Source of the DNA: Luteibacter rhizovicinus DSM 16549
GTDB lineage: Bacteria > Pseudomonadota > Gammaproteobacteria > Xanthomonadales > Rhodanobacteraceae
Length of the DNA stretch: 64,000 nucleotides
Assembly: GCF_001887595.1 (NCBI RefSeq)
Contig: NZ_CP017480.1
Location: 4,244,001 to 4,308,000, forward strand
Direction: 5' to 3'
Below are positions 42,225-52,561 of the stretch, in pieces (within the stretch, counting starts at the first letter, position 1; every line of letters begins with the position of its first letter). The translations under genes were made by a program, and so were the position numbers. The notes below the pieces were generated by a model, which searched no databases, was not told the origin of the DNA, and saw only the letters and a program-made list of their open reading frames with translations.

Positions 42225-43595
42225 TCAGCGCGGCGATTTGGGATCGCGCACGGACGCGGGCTCCCAACCACCGCCGAGGGCCATGATCAGGTTCACGCTC
42301 GCGTCGAGACGGCGCAGGCGAAGCTGCATGTCACCGCGCACGCCATCGAGCGCCGCGTTGGCAGACTCAACGACAGCGGGATAGTCGGCGACGCCTTGCT
42401 TGTACTGGTTGCGCGTGACGCGATCCGACTCGGTCGCGGCCTTGGCGGCCCTGGCCTGCAGCTCGGCGTGCGCCGCCAGCGTGCTGGTCACCACCAGGCC
42501 GTCTTCCACTTCGCGGAACGCATCGAGCACGGTCTGCCGGTAGTTCGCGACGGCCTCGTTGAAGGCCTCGTCGGCGTTCGTGACCTGACCGGTCAGACGG
42601 CCGCCCGTGAACAAGGGGGCGCGAATATCCGCCGTGCCCGTGGGACCCTTCAGGATGCCGATACCGGCGGCCAGGTTGATCGACGGCAGGGTCTCGGCCT
42701 TGGCGACGCCGATGCGCGCGCTGGCGGCCGCCATGCGGCGCTCGCTCGCGGCGACGTCCGGGCGACGCTCCAGGAGACTGGCGGGCACGCCGGTGGGCAC
42801 GTCCGGAACATTCGCGATGAACGCAGCAGGGGCGATGGCGAAGTCCGCCGGCGCCTTGCCGAGCATGACCGCGATCGCGTGTTCCAACTGGGCACGCGCC
42901 GCCTTCGTATCCGCCAGCTGGAGCTGTGCCGCACTGGCTTTCATCGTCGCGTCGGCCACGTTCGCGCTGGACGCCTGGCCCTGCGCGTACTGGTTGCCGA
43001 CCATCCGGTGCCACTGTTCATTGGCGTCCGCGGACTGCTGCAGGAGGTCGATCACGGCATCGTCCTGGCGCAGCGCGAAATAGCTCTGTACGAGCTGCGC
43101 CTGCATCGACAACGTGGCGGCGGCAAGGTCGTCCCTGCTCGCTTCGGCGATGGCGCGATGGGATTCGACGTCGCGGCGAATCCGGCCCCATAGGTCCAGT
43201 TCCCAGCTGACACCGATACCGATGTCGTTTTCATTCTTGCGGCCGGACTTGAGCGTACCGGCCGTGACCGACGGCACCGAAGCGCCCTGCGCTACCTCGA
43301 TCAGTGCCTGGGCCTGACGCACGCGTGCCGCGGCGGCGGCCAGCGACTGGTTGCTCACCGCAACCTGCGAGACCAGCGCGTTGAGCGTGGGGTCACCGTA
43401 GATTTCCCACCACTTGCCGGCGATCACGGATTCCGCGTGCGGGGCCTTCTGCGCGCTGGCTTCCTTGAAGGCGGCAGGCACGGGGGCCGCGGGGCGCACG
43501 TAATTCGGGCCGACCTCGGTGCAGGCGGCGACCGCCATCACGGCGCCCGCGACAAGCAGCGCGCGCAGGGCGTTTGCAGGAAGGCGCGCGCTCAC
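42225..43595 (-). CDS. Outer membrane efflux lipoprotein, NodT family (RND system 2)
   Basis: 456 aa. The lipobox is in VMAVAACTEVGPNYVRP, followed by the two OEP repeats (LERRPDVAASERRMAAASAR). The frame stays open nearly 100 codons upstream, but a GTG at 43595 overlaps the permease TGA (GTGA) and gives a proper lipoprotein signal, so it is chosen. It is the last gene of a minus-strand operon and would provide the outer membrane channel for the two permeases upstream. Confidence 0.85.
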   Translation of the reverse strand: MSARLPANALRALLVAGAVMAVAACTEVGPNYVRPAAPVPAAFKEASAQKAPHAESVIAGKWWEIYGDPTLNALVSQVAVSNQSLAAAAARVRQAQALIEVAQGASVPSVTAGTLKSGRKNENDIGIGVSWELDLWGRIRRDVESHRAIAEASRDDLAAATLSMQAQLVQSYFALRQDDAVIDLLQQSADANEQWHRMVGNQYAQGQASSANVADATMKASAAQLQLADTKAARAQLEHAIAVMLGKAPADFAIAPAAFIANVPDVPTGVPASLLERRPDVAASERRMAAASARIGVAKAETLPSINLAAGIGILKGPTGTADIRAPLFTGGRLTGQVTNADEAFNEAVANYRQTVLDAFREVEDGLVVTSTLAAHAELQARAAKAATESDRVTRNQYKQGVADYPAVVESANAALDGVRGDMQLRLRRLDASVNLIMALGGGWEPASVRDPKSPR

Positions 43596-46500
43596 TTCAG
43601 CGCTCCATTGCGGCCTGCCGACCAGCCGGCGTCCCCTCGGGCCCTGAAACTCTGCGTCCATCGTGCTGCCCACCTGCTGAATCTGTCGAGATAAAGGTAC
43701 ACAACCGGAGTCGTGTAAAGCGTCAACAACTGGCTGACTACCAGACCACCACCCATGGCGATACCGAGCGGCGCATGCATTTCCGAGCCGTTGCCCCGGG
43801 AGATCGCCAGGGGCACCGCCGCCACCATGACCGCCAGCGAGGTCATCAGGATCGGGCGGAAACGCAGGCGGCATGCCTCCTGGATCGCCTCGGCCGGCGT
43901 CATGCCGGAGCCGCGCTGCGCGGCGAGCGCAAAGTCCACCATCATGATCGCGTTCTTCATCACGATGCCGATGAGGGCGAAAATACCGATCAATGCAATG
44001 ACGTCCAGATCGGTCCGGAAAACGATGAGCGCGAACACGGCGCCGACGGCCGCCGAAGGCAGGGTCGAAAGAATCGTGAGCGGATGGAAACAGCTCTCGT
44101 AGAGGATGCCCAGGACGATGAACAGCGTGAGGAAGGCGCCGAGGATCAGTGCCGGCTCACTCGACGCCACCTGTCGGGCGGCGCCCGCGGAACCCGCGAA
44201 GGTGCTGCGTACCGAGGTCGGCATGGCCGTACGATCCACGGCGCGCTGAATGGCCTGGGTGGCCTGCGACAGCGAGACACCCGGTGCCCTGTCGAACGAA
44301 ATCGTTGCCGACAGGGACTGCCCGTAATGGGAGATGCCGAGCGGTGTGTTGAACTGGCGTACATGGCCCAGCATCAGCAAGGGGACGTCGCCTCTGCCCG
44401 CACCCGGCACCTGGATCAGGTTGAACGCTTCCGGCGATTGCGCCTGCTCGGGGGCCACGCCCATCAACACGGGGATCTGGTCCGACGGTGAGAAGATGGT
44501 CGCCGCGCGCCGGCCGGCGAAGGCATCGCGCAGCACGCCATCGACGCGGGCGTAGCTGATGCCATATTGGGCGGCGGTATCCCGATCCACGTCCAGCGAG
44601 GTCGCCAGCGCCGTGCCGCCGTTGTCGCTGTGCACGTTGCTGATCTGCGGAATCGTGGTCATGGCCTGGGCGATGCGCGGCGCCCATGTACGCAGCAGTT
44701 CCGGTGAATCCGCCTGGATCGTGTATTCGTTCGAGGCCCGGCTGCGGCGTCCGCCGACGCGAATGTTCTGGACCGAGGTCACGGTGAACGTGCCGCCCGA
44801 CAAACGGGCGAGCTTGGCGTTCAGTCGCGCGGCCACCTCGTCGGCGCTGGCGTCGCGCTTCGAAAGCGGCTTCAGGGTGGCGAACAGGGAACCCGAATCG
44901 TGCTCGGCATAGCCAGCGACGCTCTGAATGGCAGGATCGGCGCGCACCACATCGAGGAACACGGCGAGCTTCGCCTTGGCCACCGGGAAGGAGGCGCTGC
45001 CGTCCGTATCGAAGTCGCCCGTGAGCTCGCCGGTATCCTGGCGTGGGAAGAAACCCTTGGGCACCACGACGTACAGGACCACGCTCAGGCACAACACCGC
45101 GAGCAGGGACAACATGGTCAGCGGCGCACGGCGCAGGGCGACGACGAGGCTCTTGTCGTAGGCCCTCTGCAGCCTGGCGAAGGCGCGCTCGCTCCACTCG
45201 AACACGCGGCCATGCGCGTGACGGGTACTTTCCGGCTTCAGCCACAACGCACACACCATCGGCACGAAGGTCAGCGAGACCACCAGGGAGATCACGATCA
45301 CCACCGCGAGCGTGACAGCGAACTCGCGCACGAACAGGCCGACGTAGCCGCCCATCAGCAGCAAGGGGATGAATACCGCGATCAGCACGGCGCTCATGGA
45401 CAGCACGGTCAGGCCGACCTCGCCCGCACCGACGCGTGCCGCTTCGCGCGGCGGCATGCCGTCCTCGATGTGGCGGGCGATGTTCTCCACCACCACCACG
45501 GCGTCGTCCACGGTGAAGCCCACCGCGATGGTCAGCGCCATCAGGGACAGGATGTCGAGGCTGTACCCGAGCAGGTACATCACCGTCATCGCGCCCAGCA
45601 GCGAAATCGGTGCCACGGCGCTGGCGATCAACGCCGCGCGCACGTCGCGCAGGAACAGCAACATCACCACGACGACCAGCACCACCGCCAGGGCCAGCGT
45701 GTGCTCGGCACCGCTCAGCGAACCGCGCACCGAGGTCGCGCGATCGACGATGACGCTGACCTTCATGTCGCCGGGCAAGGACGCCTGCAGCGCCGGAAGC
45801 CGTCGCGTGATGCCGTCGATCACTTCGATGATATTGGCGCCGGCCTTGTGCCGGACCAGCGCCAGCACGGCCGGTTCGCCATTGGCGAGCGCGGCGTTGT
45901 CGGGTTCGCGCACGGTATTGACGACACGGGCGATATCGCCCAGCGAAACGGCCGTGCCGTCACGCCCGGCAACCACGAGCGAGCGGAACGCATCGGCGGT
46001 AGCGAGCTGGCCGTTCGTGGCTACCTGCAGGTAACGGTCACCGACCTCCAACGCGCCGGATGCCTGGTTCGAGACGGCCGCGGCCACGGCGTGACGCAGC
46101 TGTTCGAAGCCCACCCCGCGCTGGTTCATCGCGATCGGATCCAGGTCGATGCGGATCGCCGGCACGGAACTGCCGACGAGTTCCACGTCACCCACGCCGT
46201 CCACCTGCGCCAGCATCTGGCTGAAGGTCGTCGAGGCCACGGCATACATCTGGCCCGGGCTCGCATCGCGCGAGGTCAGGCTGAGCACAAGCACCGGGGC
46301 ATCGGCCGAACTCACCGCGCGATACGTCGGGCTGCCCGGCATGTCGGATGGCAAGTCACCGCGAGCGGCATTGATCGCTGCCTGCACGTCGCGGGTGGCG
46401 CCCACCACGTTGCGGGAAAAATCGAAGCTGAGGCGGATGTCCGTCGAGCCACTCGTGCTGACCGAGGTCATTTCGGTCACGCCGGCGATGCGCCCCAGCG

Positions 46501-46708
46501 CCCGTTCGAGCGGGGTCGCGACCGCCGAGACCATCGTGGCGGGACTCGCCCCGGGCAGGCTGGCGGAGACCTTGATGGTCGGCACGTCCACCTCGGGCAG
46601 CGAGGCGATCGGCAGCAGCCGCCAGGCCAGCGCGCCGGCGATCACCAGCCCGAGGCACAGCAGCGACGTCGCCACCGGCCGGTCGATGAAGAGCCTGGAG
46701 ATGTTCAT
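43592..46708 (-). CDS. RND efflux permease, MdtC-like
   Basis: 1038 aa. N-terminal MNISRLFIDRPVATSLLCLG, the TM4 motif GFTVDDAVVVVENIARHIED with its Asp pair, and the standard two large periplasmic loops. It is paired with a second permease upstream (46719-49832), the arrangement of MdtB/MdtC heteromultimeric pumps, which export bile-salt-like and other amphiphilic molecules in E. coli. The two proteins are clear homologues. It overlaps the following outer membrane factor gene by 4 bases. Confidence 0.88.
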   Translation of the reverse strand: MNISRLFIDRPVATSLLCLGLVIAGALAWRLLPIASLPEVDVPTIKVSASLPGASPATMVSAVATPLERALGRIAGVTEMTSVSTSGSTDIRLSFDFSRNVVGATRDVQAAINAARGDLPSDMPGSPTYRAVSSADAPVLVLSLTSRDASPGQMYAVASTTFSQMLAQVDGVGDVELVGSSVPAIRIDLDPIAMNQRGVGFEQLRHAVAAAVSNQASGALEVGDRYLQVATNGQLATADAFRSLVVAGRDGTAVSLGDIARVVNTVREPDNAALANGEPAVLALVRHKAGANIIEVIDGITRRLPALQASLPGDMKVSVIVDRATSVRGSLSGAEHTLALAVVLVVVVMLLFLRDVRAALIASAVAPISLLGAMTVMYLLGYSLDILSLMALTIAVGFTVDDAVVVVENIARHIEDGMPPREAARVGAGEVGLTVLSMSAVLIAVFIPLLLMGGYVGLFVREFAVTLAVVIVISLVVSLTFVPMVCALWLKPESTRHAHGRVFEWSERAFARLQRAYDKSLVVALRRAPLTMLSLLAVLCLSVVLYVVVPKGFFPRQDTGELTGDFDTDGSASFPVAKAKLAVFLDVVRADPAIQSVAGYAEHDSGSLFATLKPLSKRDASADEVAARLNAKLARLSGGTFTVTSVQNIRVGGRRSRASNEYTIQADSPELLRTWAPRIAQAMTTIPQISNVHSDNGGTALATSLDVDRDTAAQYGISYARVDGVLRDAFAGRRAATIFSPSDQIPVLMGVAPEQAQSPEAFNLIQVPGAGRGDVPLLMLGHVRQFNTPLGISHYGQSLSATISFDRAPGVSLSQATQAIQRAVDRTAMPTSVRSTFAGSAGAARQVASSEPALILGAFLTLFIVLGILYESCFHPLTILSTLPSAAVGAVFALIVFRTDLDVIALIGIFALIGIVMKNAIMMVDFALAAQRGSGMTPAEAIQEACRLRFRPILMTSLAVMVAAVPLAISRGNGSEMHAPLGIAMGGGLVVSQLLTLYTTPVVYLYLDRFSRWAARWTQSFRARGDAGWSAGRNGALK

Positions 46709-46718
46709 GCCCGCCGAC

Positions 46719-49700
46719 TCACGCCCGCAGCCCGCGACGCTGCAGCACGCGCTCGAAGGCCAGGTAGATCACCGGCGTGGTGAACAGCGTCAGCAACTGG
46801 CTCACCAGCAGGCCCCAGAAGATGCCCACGCCGAGCGGATGGCGCAGCTCCGCACCCATGCCGCCGCCCAGCATCAACGGCAACGCGCCGAGCATGGCGG
46901 CCAGCGTGGTCATGATGATCGGACGGAAGCGCAGCATGCAGGCCTGCACGATGGCATCGCGCGGCGCCAGCCCCTGCTGCCGCTGCGCGTCGATCGCGAA
47001 GTCGATCAGCATGATGGCGTTCTTCTGCACGATGCCGATCAGCAGGATCACGCCGATGAGCGAGATCACGTCAAGCTCGAACCCGCCGATCATCAGCGCC
47101 AGCAAGGCGCCGATGCCCGCCGACGGCAGTGTCGACAGGATCGTCAACGGATGGATGTAGCTCTCGTAGAGCACGCCCAGCACGATGTAGACGGTGATCA
47201 GCGTGGCGAGGATCAGCCACGGCTGACCATCGCGCGAGGCCTGGAAAGCCTGCGAGGAACCCTGCCAACGCATCTGCATGCTGGCCGGCATCTTCAACTC
47301 GCGCCACGCCTTGTCCACGGATTGGATGGCGGCATCCAGCGCGATGCCACGCGCGACGTTGAACGACACCGTCGCTGCCGGCAGCTGGTCGATGCGGGTG
47401 ACCACCAGCGGCCCTGTGCGCTCGCTGATCTGGGCGATCGACGAGAGCGGAATCAACGTGGACGACGGATCGCTCGCATCCGCGCCGGTCACGCCGGTGC
47501 CAGCCTGCGGGGCGAGATAAACCCCACTCATCGCGCCCGCGGTACCGTCGGCGTTGGGAGCCGCTTCAAGGATCACGCGACGCTGGCTGGCGAGGGTCAG
47601 CAAGGTGCTCACCTGGCGCTGGCCAAACGCGTTATACAGCGCGTCACCCACGGCGGCCGACGAGATGCCATAGCGACTCGCCAGATCGTGATCGACCTGG
47701 ACGAAGGCCTCCAGGCCCTTGTCGTGCTGGTCGCTGGTCACACCCGACAACTTGCTGATGTTCTGCAGCGGGCCGACGATGCGCGGCAGCCACTGGGACA
47801 ACAGCGCGGGGTCCGAATTCTCGACCGAGAACTGATACTGCCCCGGGCTGACGCGATCGTCGATCGTCAGGTCAGGCACGGGTTGCATGTAGAGCGTGAT
47901 GCCTTCGATCTTGCTGGCGGCATCCGAAAGCCGCTGCATGACCTTGGGTACGCGGCTGCGCTTGCTCAACGGCTTGAGATGAATGAGCAGGCGGCCACTG
48001 TTGAGCGACAACGCGCCATCACCGACACCGATGAAGGACGCCACGCTCTCCACCGCGGGATCCTTCAGGATCTCGGCGGTCAAGGCTTGCTGACGCTTGG
48101 CCATCGCGGCGAAGGACACCGTCGGCGAAGCCACGGAAATGCCCTGGATGTCGCCGGAATCCTGTGTCGGGAACAAGCCGCGCGGAATCACGACATACAG
48201 CACGACGGCGAGCGCGGCCATGCCGGCGACCGTCACCAGCGTGGCGGTCTGGCGTGCGAGCACCCATTCCAGCCCGCGCGCGTACTTTGCCAACACGGTG
48301 TCGTGCCATTCCCTGCCCTTGCGGGCGAGGCGGCTCTGCTGGGATACCTCGGGCGTACGCCGGAGCATGCGGGCGCACATCATCGGCGTGAGCGTCAGCG
48401 ACACTACGCAGGAAATCAGGATCGCCACCGCCAGGGTGATCGCGAACTCACGGAACAGACGTCCGACCAGTCCACCCATGAACAACAGCGGGATCAACAC
48501 CGCCAGCAGCGACAGGGTCAGCGACACGACGGTGAAGGCGATCTGCCGCGAGCCCTTCAGTGCCGCCGCGAACGGATCCTCACCGGCTTCCACGTAGCGG
48601 GCGATGTTCTCGATCATCACGATCGCATCGTCGACCATGAAGCCGGTCGCCACGATGAGCGCCATCAGGGTCAGGTTGTTGATCGAGAACCCGGCCAGGT
48701 ACATGACCGCGAACGTGCCGATCAGCGAGAGCGGGACCACCACGCCGGGGATCACCGTGGCGGCGCCGCTGCCCAGGAACAGGAAGATCACCATCACCAC
48801 GAGGACGATCGCGAAGATCAATTCCAGCTGTGTGTCGCGCACGGCGGCGCGCACGGTCTGGGTACGGTCGGTCAGTGTCGCGACATCGACCGCGGCCGGC
48901 AGCGTCGTCTTCAGCTGGGGCAGCAGGTCGCGGATGCGATCGACCACCTCCACCACGTTGGCGCCGGGCTGGCGGCGGATCGACAGGACGATCGCCGGAT
49001 CCTGGCCCGACCATGCGGCCAGCCGCGCGTTTTCCGCACCATCGGCCACCTTGGCCACATCACCCAGCCGGACGACCGCGCCATCGCGATGTCCGACGGT
49101 GAGGCGTTCGAACTCGGCGGCCGTGTCGATGGGATTGCTGATCGCGATGTTCGAGGAACGGACCGGCCCTTCGAGGCTGCCCTTGGCCTGGTTCGAATTG
49201 GCATCGTGGATGGCACCACGCAGGTCGTCCAGGGTCATCCCCTGCGAGCGGAGCCTGGCCGGATCGGCCTGCACCACGATCGCCGGCTGCTGACCGCCCT
49301 CGAGGCTGACCAGGCCAACGCCCGTCACCTGCGAAAGCTTGGGCACCAGGCGCGTATCGGCCAGCTCACGGAGCACTCGTAGCGACAGGGTCGGCGAGGT
49401 CAGGGCCAGGGTCATCACCGGCGCATCGGCCGGGTTCACCTTGCGATAGATGGGCGGCTGCGAGATGTCCGGCGGCAGCAGGGGCGCTGCGCCGTTGATC
49501 GCGGCCTGTACTTCCTGTTCCGCAACGTCCAGCGGCAGTTCGAGGTTGAACCGCAGCGTGATCGTCGATGCGCCGGCGGCGCTCGTCGACGACATCTGGC
49601 TCAGACCGGGCATTTGCCCCAGCTGACGTTCGAGCGGTGCCGTGACGGTCGATGCGACGACCTGGGGGCCCGCGCCCGGATAGGCGGTGACGACCTCGAT

Positions 49701-49832
49701 GGTCGGGAAGTCGACTTCCGGCAACGCCGAAAGCGGCAGGAACCGGTACGCGAACAGGCCGACCAGCAGGATCGCGATGGCCAGCAGCGAGGTCGCAACC
49801 GGCCTCAGGATGAACAGGCGGGACGGGTTCAC
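46719..49832 (-). CDS. RND efflux permease, MdtB-like
   Basis: 1037 aa. Begins MNPSRLFILRPVATSLLAIA; TM4 carries GFMVDDAIVMIENIARYVEA with both acidic residues. Only 10 bases separate its stop from the MdtC-like gene, and its ATG overlaps the adaptor stop (ATGA at 49829-49832). The pairing of two distinct full-length permeases suggests a heterotrimer of the MdtB2C type. Confidence 0.88.
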   Translation of the reverse strand: MNPSRLFILRPVATSLLAIAILLVGLFAYRFLPLSALPEVDFPTIEVVTAYPGAGPQVVASTVTAPLERQLGQMPGLSQMSSTSAAGASTITLRFNLELPLDVAEQEVQAAINGAAPLLPPDISQPPIYRKVNPADAPVMTLALTSPTLSLRVLRELADTRLVPKLSQVTGVGLVSLEGGQQPAIVVQADPARLRSQGMTLDDLRGAIHDANSNQAKGSLEGPVRSSNIAISNPIDTAAEFERLTVGHRDGAVVRLGDVAKVADGAENARLAAWSGQDPAIVLSIRRQPGANVVEVVDRIRDLLPQLKTTLPAAVDVATLTDRTQTVRAAVRDTQLELIFAIVLVVMVIFLFLGSGAATVIPGVVVPLSLIGTFAVMYLAGFSINNLTLMALIVATGFMVDDAIVMIENIARYVEAGEDPFAAALKGSRQIAFTVVSLTLSLLAVLIPLLFMGGLVGRLFREFAITLAVAILISCVVSLTLTPMMCARMLRRTPEVSQQSRLARKGREWHDTVLAKYARGLEWVLARQTATLVTVAGMAALAVVLYVVIPRGLFPTQDSGDIQGISVASPTVSFAAMAKRQQALTAEILKDPAVESVASFIGVGDGALSLNSGRLLIHLKPLSKRSRVPKVMQRLSDAASKIEGITLYMQPVPDLTIDDRVSPGQYQFSVENSDPALLSQWLPRIVGPLQNISKLSGVTSDQHDKGLEAFVQVDHDLASRYGISSAAVGDALYNAFGQRQVSTLLTLASQRRVILEAAPNADGTAGAMSGVYLAPQAGTGVTGADASDPSSTLIPLSSIAQISERTGPLVVTRIDQLPAATVSFNVARGIALDAAIQSVDKAWRELKMPASMQMRWQGSSQAFQASRDGQPWLILATLITVYIVLGVLYESYIHPLTILSTLPSAGIGALLALMIGGFELDVISLIGVILLIGIVQKNAIMLIDFAIDAQRQQGLAPRDAIVQACMLRFRPIIMTTLAAMLGALPLMLGGGMGAELRHPLGVGIFWGLLVSQLLTLFTTPVIYLAFERVLQRRGLRA

Positions 49833-50986
49833 GGGTTATGGCATTCCGGAGCGCTCGTAGCGGACGCCGGTGCAGGCGCGGCACTGGCCGTGGCGGTGAC
49901 GGAGGTCCCGGAACGGAGCCTGTCCGCCCCCTCGACGACGACCTTCGCGCCGGCGGCGATGCCGGAGGCGATGACCGCCGTGCTGGTGTCGCCCGGGCCG
50001 AGCTTGACGGGCACCACAGCCGCGGTCTTGTCGTCGTTGATCACATAGACGAAGGGACCCTGGGCCCCCTGCTGAACCGCTGCAGCCGGGACCAGGATGG
50101 CCTGCGGCAACACCTGGACAGGCAGCTTGGCCGTGACGAACTGGTTGGGCAACAGGGCGTTGTCGGTATTGGCGAACTCGGCTTCGAACTTCACGGTGCC
50201 CGTCGCCGGGTCCACCTCGTTGTTCGCCGCGCGCAGGCGGCCGGTGGCCAGCACCTCGTCGGGGCTGTCGCCATAGGCGTCGACGGGAATGCACGTGCCC
50301 GCATTGAGACCCTGCAGGACACGCGGCACCACGTTCACCGGCACCGAGAAAACCACCTTGCTCGGCTGGGACTGCGTCACGACCACGATGCCGCGCGAAT
50401 CGGAGGGACCGACGAGGTTGCCCGGATCCACCCGGCGCAAACCGACCATGCCCGCGATGGGCGAGGTGATCCGCGCATTGGCCACCTGCAGGTTGGCGGT
50501 GCCGATGCGGCCCTGCTCCGACTTCACTTCGGCGGCGTATTGCGCGACCAGTGACTTCTGGTCGGCCAGACGCTGTGCCGAGATGGAATCCTGCGTGGCC
50601 AGCACCTCGAAATGCTTGAGCGTCTCCTGCGCGTTGGATAGCTTCGCCTGGCTGGCCGCCAGGTCGCCGGTGGCGAGCTGGAGCTGTGCCTGCGACGCGC
50701 GCGGATCGATCTCGGCCAGCACGTCGCCCTGCTTGACCATCTGGCCGCCACTGAAGGCGATGCTCTTGAGCACACCGTCCACCTGGCTGCGCACCAGCAC
50801 GCTATTGGAGGGCGTCACGGTGCCCGGCTGCGACCGGTAGACGACGAAACCGCCCTGGCGCGCGGTGGCGACGACCACCGGCACGCTCTGGTCGGCGTCC
50901 GCCCCACCCTTCTTCGAACAGGCAACACCGGCAATCGCGACGACGCCGAGCAGGATCGGCCCTAGCCGAGAGAATGACGTGCTCAT
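49829..50986 (-). CDS. RND periplasmic adaptor, MdtA-like
   Basis: 385 aa lipoprotein with lipobox IAGVACSKK. HlyD-type lipoyl/barrel parts (VLVRSQVDGVLKSIAFSGGQ) flank a coiled-coil hairpin at about 95-160, and an Ala/Pro/Ser/Thr-rich C-terminal tail follows. It overlaps the MdtB-like start by 4 bases. Its own ATG shares one base with the stop of the upstream ceramide-synthase-like gene (TGATG at 50984-50988), tying the pump to lipid synthesis. Confidence 0.88.
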   Translation of the reverse strand: MSTSFSRLGPILLGVVAIAGVACSKKGGADADQSVPVVVATARQGGFVVYRSQPGTVTPSNSVLVRSQVDGVLKSIAFSGGQMVKQGDVLAEIDPRASQAQLQLATGDLAASQAKLSNAQETLKHFEVLATQDSISAQRLADQKSLVAQYAAEVKSEQGRIGTANLQVANARITSPIAGMVGLRRVDPGNLVGPSDSRGIVVVTQSQPSKVVFSVPVNVVPRVLQGLNAGTCIPVDAYGDSPDEVLATGRLRAANNEVDPATGTVKFEAEFANTDNALLPNQFVTAKLPVQVLPQAILVPAAAVQQGAQGPFVYVINDDKTAAVVPVKLGPGDTSTAVIASGIAAGAKVVVEGADRLRSGTSVTATASAAPAPASATSAPECHNP

Positions 50987-52125
50987 CAGAGCTCCTTCTC
51001 GTACACGCGATAGCGCTTGTAGTCTCGGCCGCCGATCGCTTCGATGATGTTACGCATGCCGTCGTTGTTCTCGAGGATCCACGACAGCTCCACTTCCTTC
51101 ACGCCACGCGCGACGAGGTGATGACGCACGGCGTCGATGACCAGGAAAGCCAGGCCCGGGCCCAGCGGCGTGTTGTGGAACATCTTGCGCACGCCCATCA
51201 GCGGCACGCGCGAGGACGTCGGGAACTTGACCTTCAGGCCCCACAGCAGCTTCGCCCAGTTGAACGGCAGCAGCGAGCCGTTGAAATCCTTGATCACTTC
51301 GTTGACGTTGGGCAGCGCGACGATGAACGCCGCCGGCACGCCGTCCACTTCGGCAATCTGGATCAGTTCCGAGGCGATCAGCACCTTGAGCGTGTGGCCC
51401 AGGTCCTTGAACTCGGCCTCGGTGAAGGGCACGAAGCCCCAGTTGTCCGACCAGGCATCGTTGAAGATGTCGCGCAGCGTGGCGAGCTCTTCGTCGAACC
51501 GCTTGTTGTCCAGCGGACGTACCCGGATGCTCTGCTTGGACTTGCCGAGCAGGCGCTTCATCACCTTGGGCGCAGGGAAGTCCGGCTCGACGACATAGGC
51601 GAGCACGTCCTTGGCCTTGTGGTAACCCGCCTGGTCCACGCGCGCGCCGTAATACGGCTTCGTGTGGCCCATCATGAAATAAGGCGAGGTATCGAAACCA
51701 TCCACCAGCAGACCGACCTCGTCGTTGATCGACAGGCTGAGCGGGCCGCGCACGCGCTTCATCCCCTCGCTGCGCAGCCAGTCCTCTGCCGCCTTGGTCA
51801 GCGCGTCGAAGGTCTCCTGGTTGTCCTCGGCGTCCAGCATGCCGAAGAAGCCGGCGTCGTCCGCATGGATCTCCAGGTGCAGGGAGTCGATCTGGGCACT
51901 GATCCGGCCGACCGGCTTGTCGCCGCGGTAGGCGATCCAGGCCTTCCAGCGGGCGTGCTCGAACCACGGGTTGGTCTTGGCACCAAGGTGCAGGCGGCGT
52001 TCGAGCGTCAGCGGCGGGATCCACGCGGGGTCGGAACCCAGGAAGGTCGCGGGCAGCTTGATGAAGCGATCCAGGTCCGCCTTGCTGTCAAGCGGGACAA
52101 TGCGCAGCGAAGCGGGTGTGCTCAC
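50986..52125 (-). CDS. GNAT-fold acyltransferase-like protein, bacterial ceramide synthase candidate
   Basis: 379 aa. The start PLDSKADLDRFIKLPATFLG and the region SLSINDEVGLLVDGFDTSPY match a conserved GNAT-like family; the end has VEWI-type GNAT strands (KEVELSWILENN). The Caulobacter member CC_1154 is the N-acyltransferase (ceramide synthase) that acylates 3-oxosphinganine or its derivative. Here it is 12 kb from the other four ceramide genes and heads the MdtABC-like pump operon. The start is GTG 52125. The assignment is by family recognition plus context; no catalytic residues could be verified. Confidence 0.75.
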   Translation of the reverse strand: MSTPASLRIVPLDSKADLDRFIKLPATFLGSDPAWIPPLTLERRLHLGAKTNPWFEHARWKAWIAYRGDKPVGRISAQIDSLHLEIHADDAGFFGMLDAEDNQETFDALTKAAEDWLRSEGMKRVRGPLSLSINDEVGLLVDGFDTSPYFMMGHTKPYYGARVDQAGYHKAKDVLAYVVEPDFPAPKVMKRLLGKSKQSIRVRPLDNKRFDEELATLRDIFNDAWSDNWGFVPFTEAEFKDLGHTLKVLIASELIQIAEVDGVPAAFIVALPNVNEVIKDFNGSLLPFNWAKLLWGLKVKFPTSSRVPLMGVRKMFHNTPLGPGLAFLVIDAVRHHLVARGVKEVELSWILENNDGMRNIIEAIGGRDYKRYRVYEKEL

Positions 52126-52561
52126 TAGTGAATTCCGGTTATCAAACAGGATAAAGCCCGCGCCAGGTGGACACGGCTACTCCATCGTCGTCAGGCTGAA
52201 AAGCCATTGACGAATTTTCTGAATGACATTTTAGGCCTGCCGGCGGCCATTTGAATACCCTGCGACGGCGTCACAGAAGCCTTGCGACCGGAGCATAGGT
52301 GCCCCATGTGCCTCGCGGCGCCCCATTCGCCCCGAACTGGCCGCGTAAATAGGCAAGGTCGTCCCGGATCGGGAACCGCCACGGTCTTGTACCAAATCAG
52401 CGACAGTTGCACGTGCGTGATGGATCGCCGCCGATTTTCCCCATTATCAGACCGCACGACTGCTTTCTTTTTCCTTTCAAAAAGACCGTGAAATACGCAC
52501 AACAGATCTGCACTTTTCTTCTCTTCATTTTCTTTCCTTACGGCCGAAAACGACCCATCCC
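52126..52561. other. Intergenic region between ceramide-synthase-like and chemoreceptor genes
   Basis: 436 bases without a credible gene. It holds the promoter of the minus-strand pump operon near 52140-52160 and, at 52450-52550, an AT/pyrimidine-rich tract (TTTCTTTTTCCTTTCAAAAA) that probably contains the chemoreceptor promoter. No sigma-28 consensus or riboswitch fold was found. Confidence 0.5.

Noticed and set aside
43596..43874. Upstream extension of the NodT-type outer membrane factor
   Set aside because: It lies within the MdtC-like gene in another frame; GTG 43595 gives a lipoprotein signal and a GTGA junction.
52126..52561. Possible cyclic-di-GMP riboswitch or sigma-28 promoter before the chemoreceptor
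   Set aside because: Neither the conserved riboswitch core nor a sigma-28 consensus could be matched.
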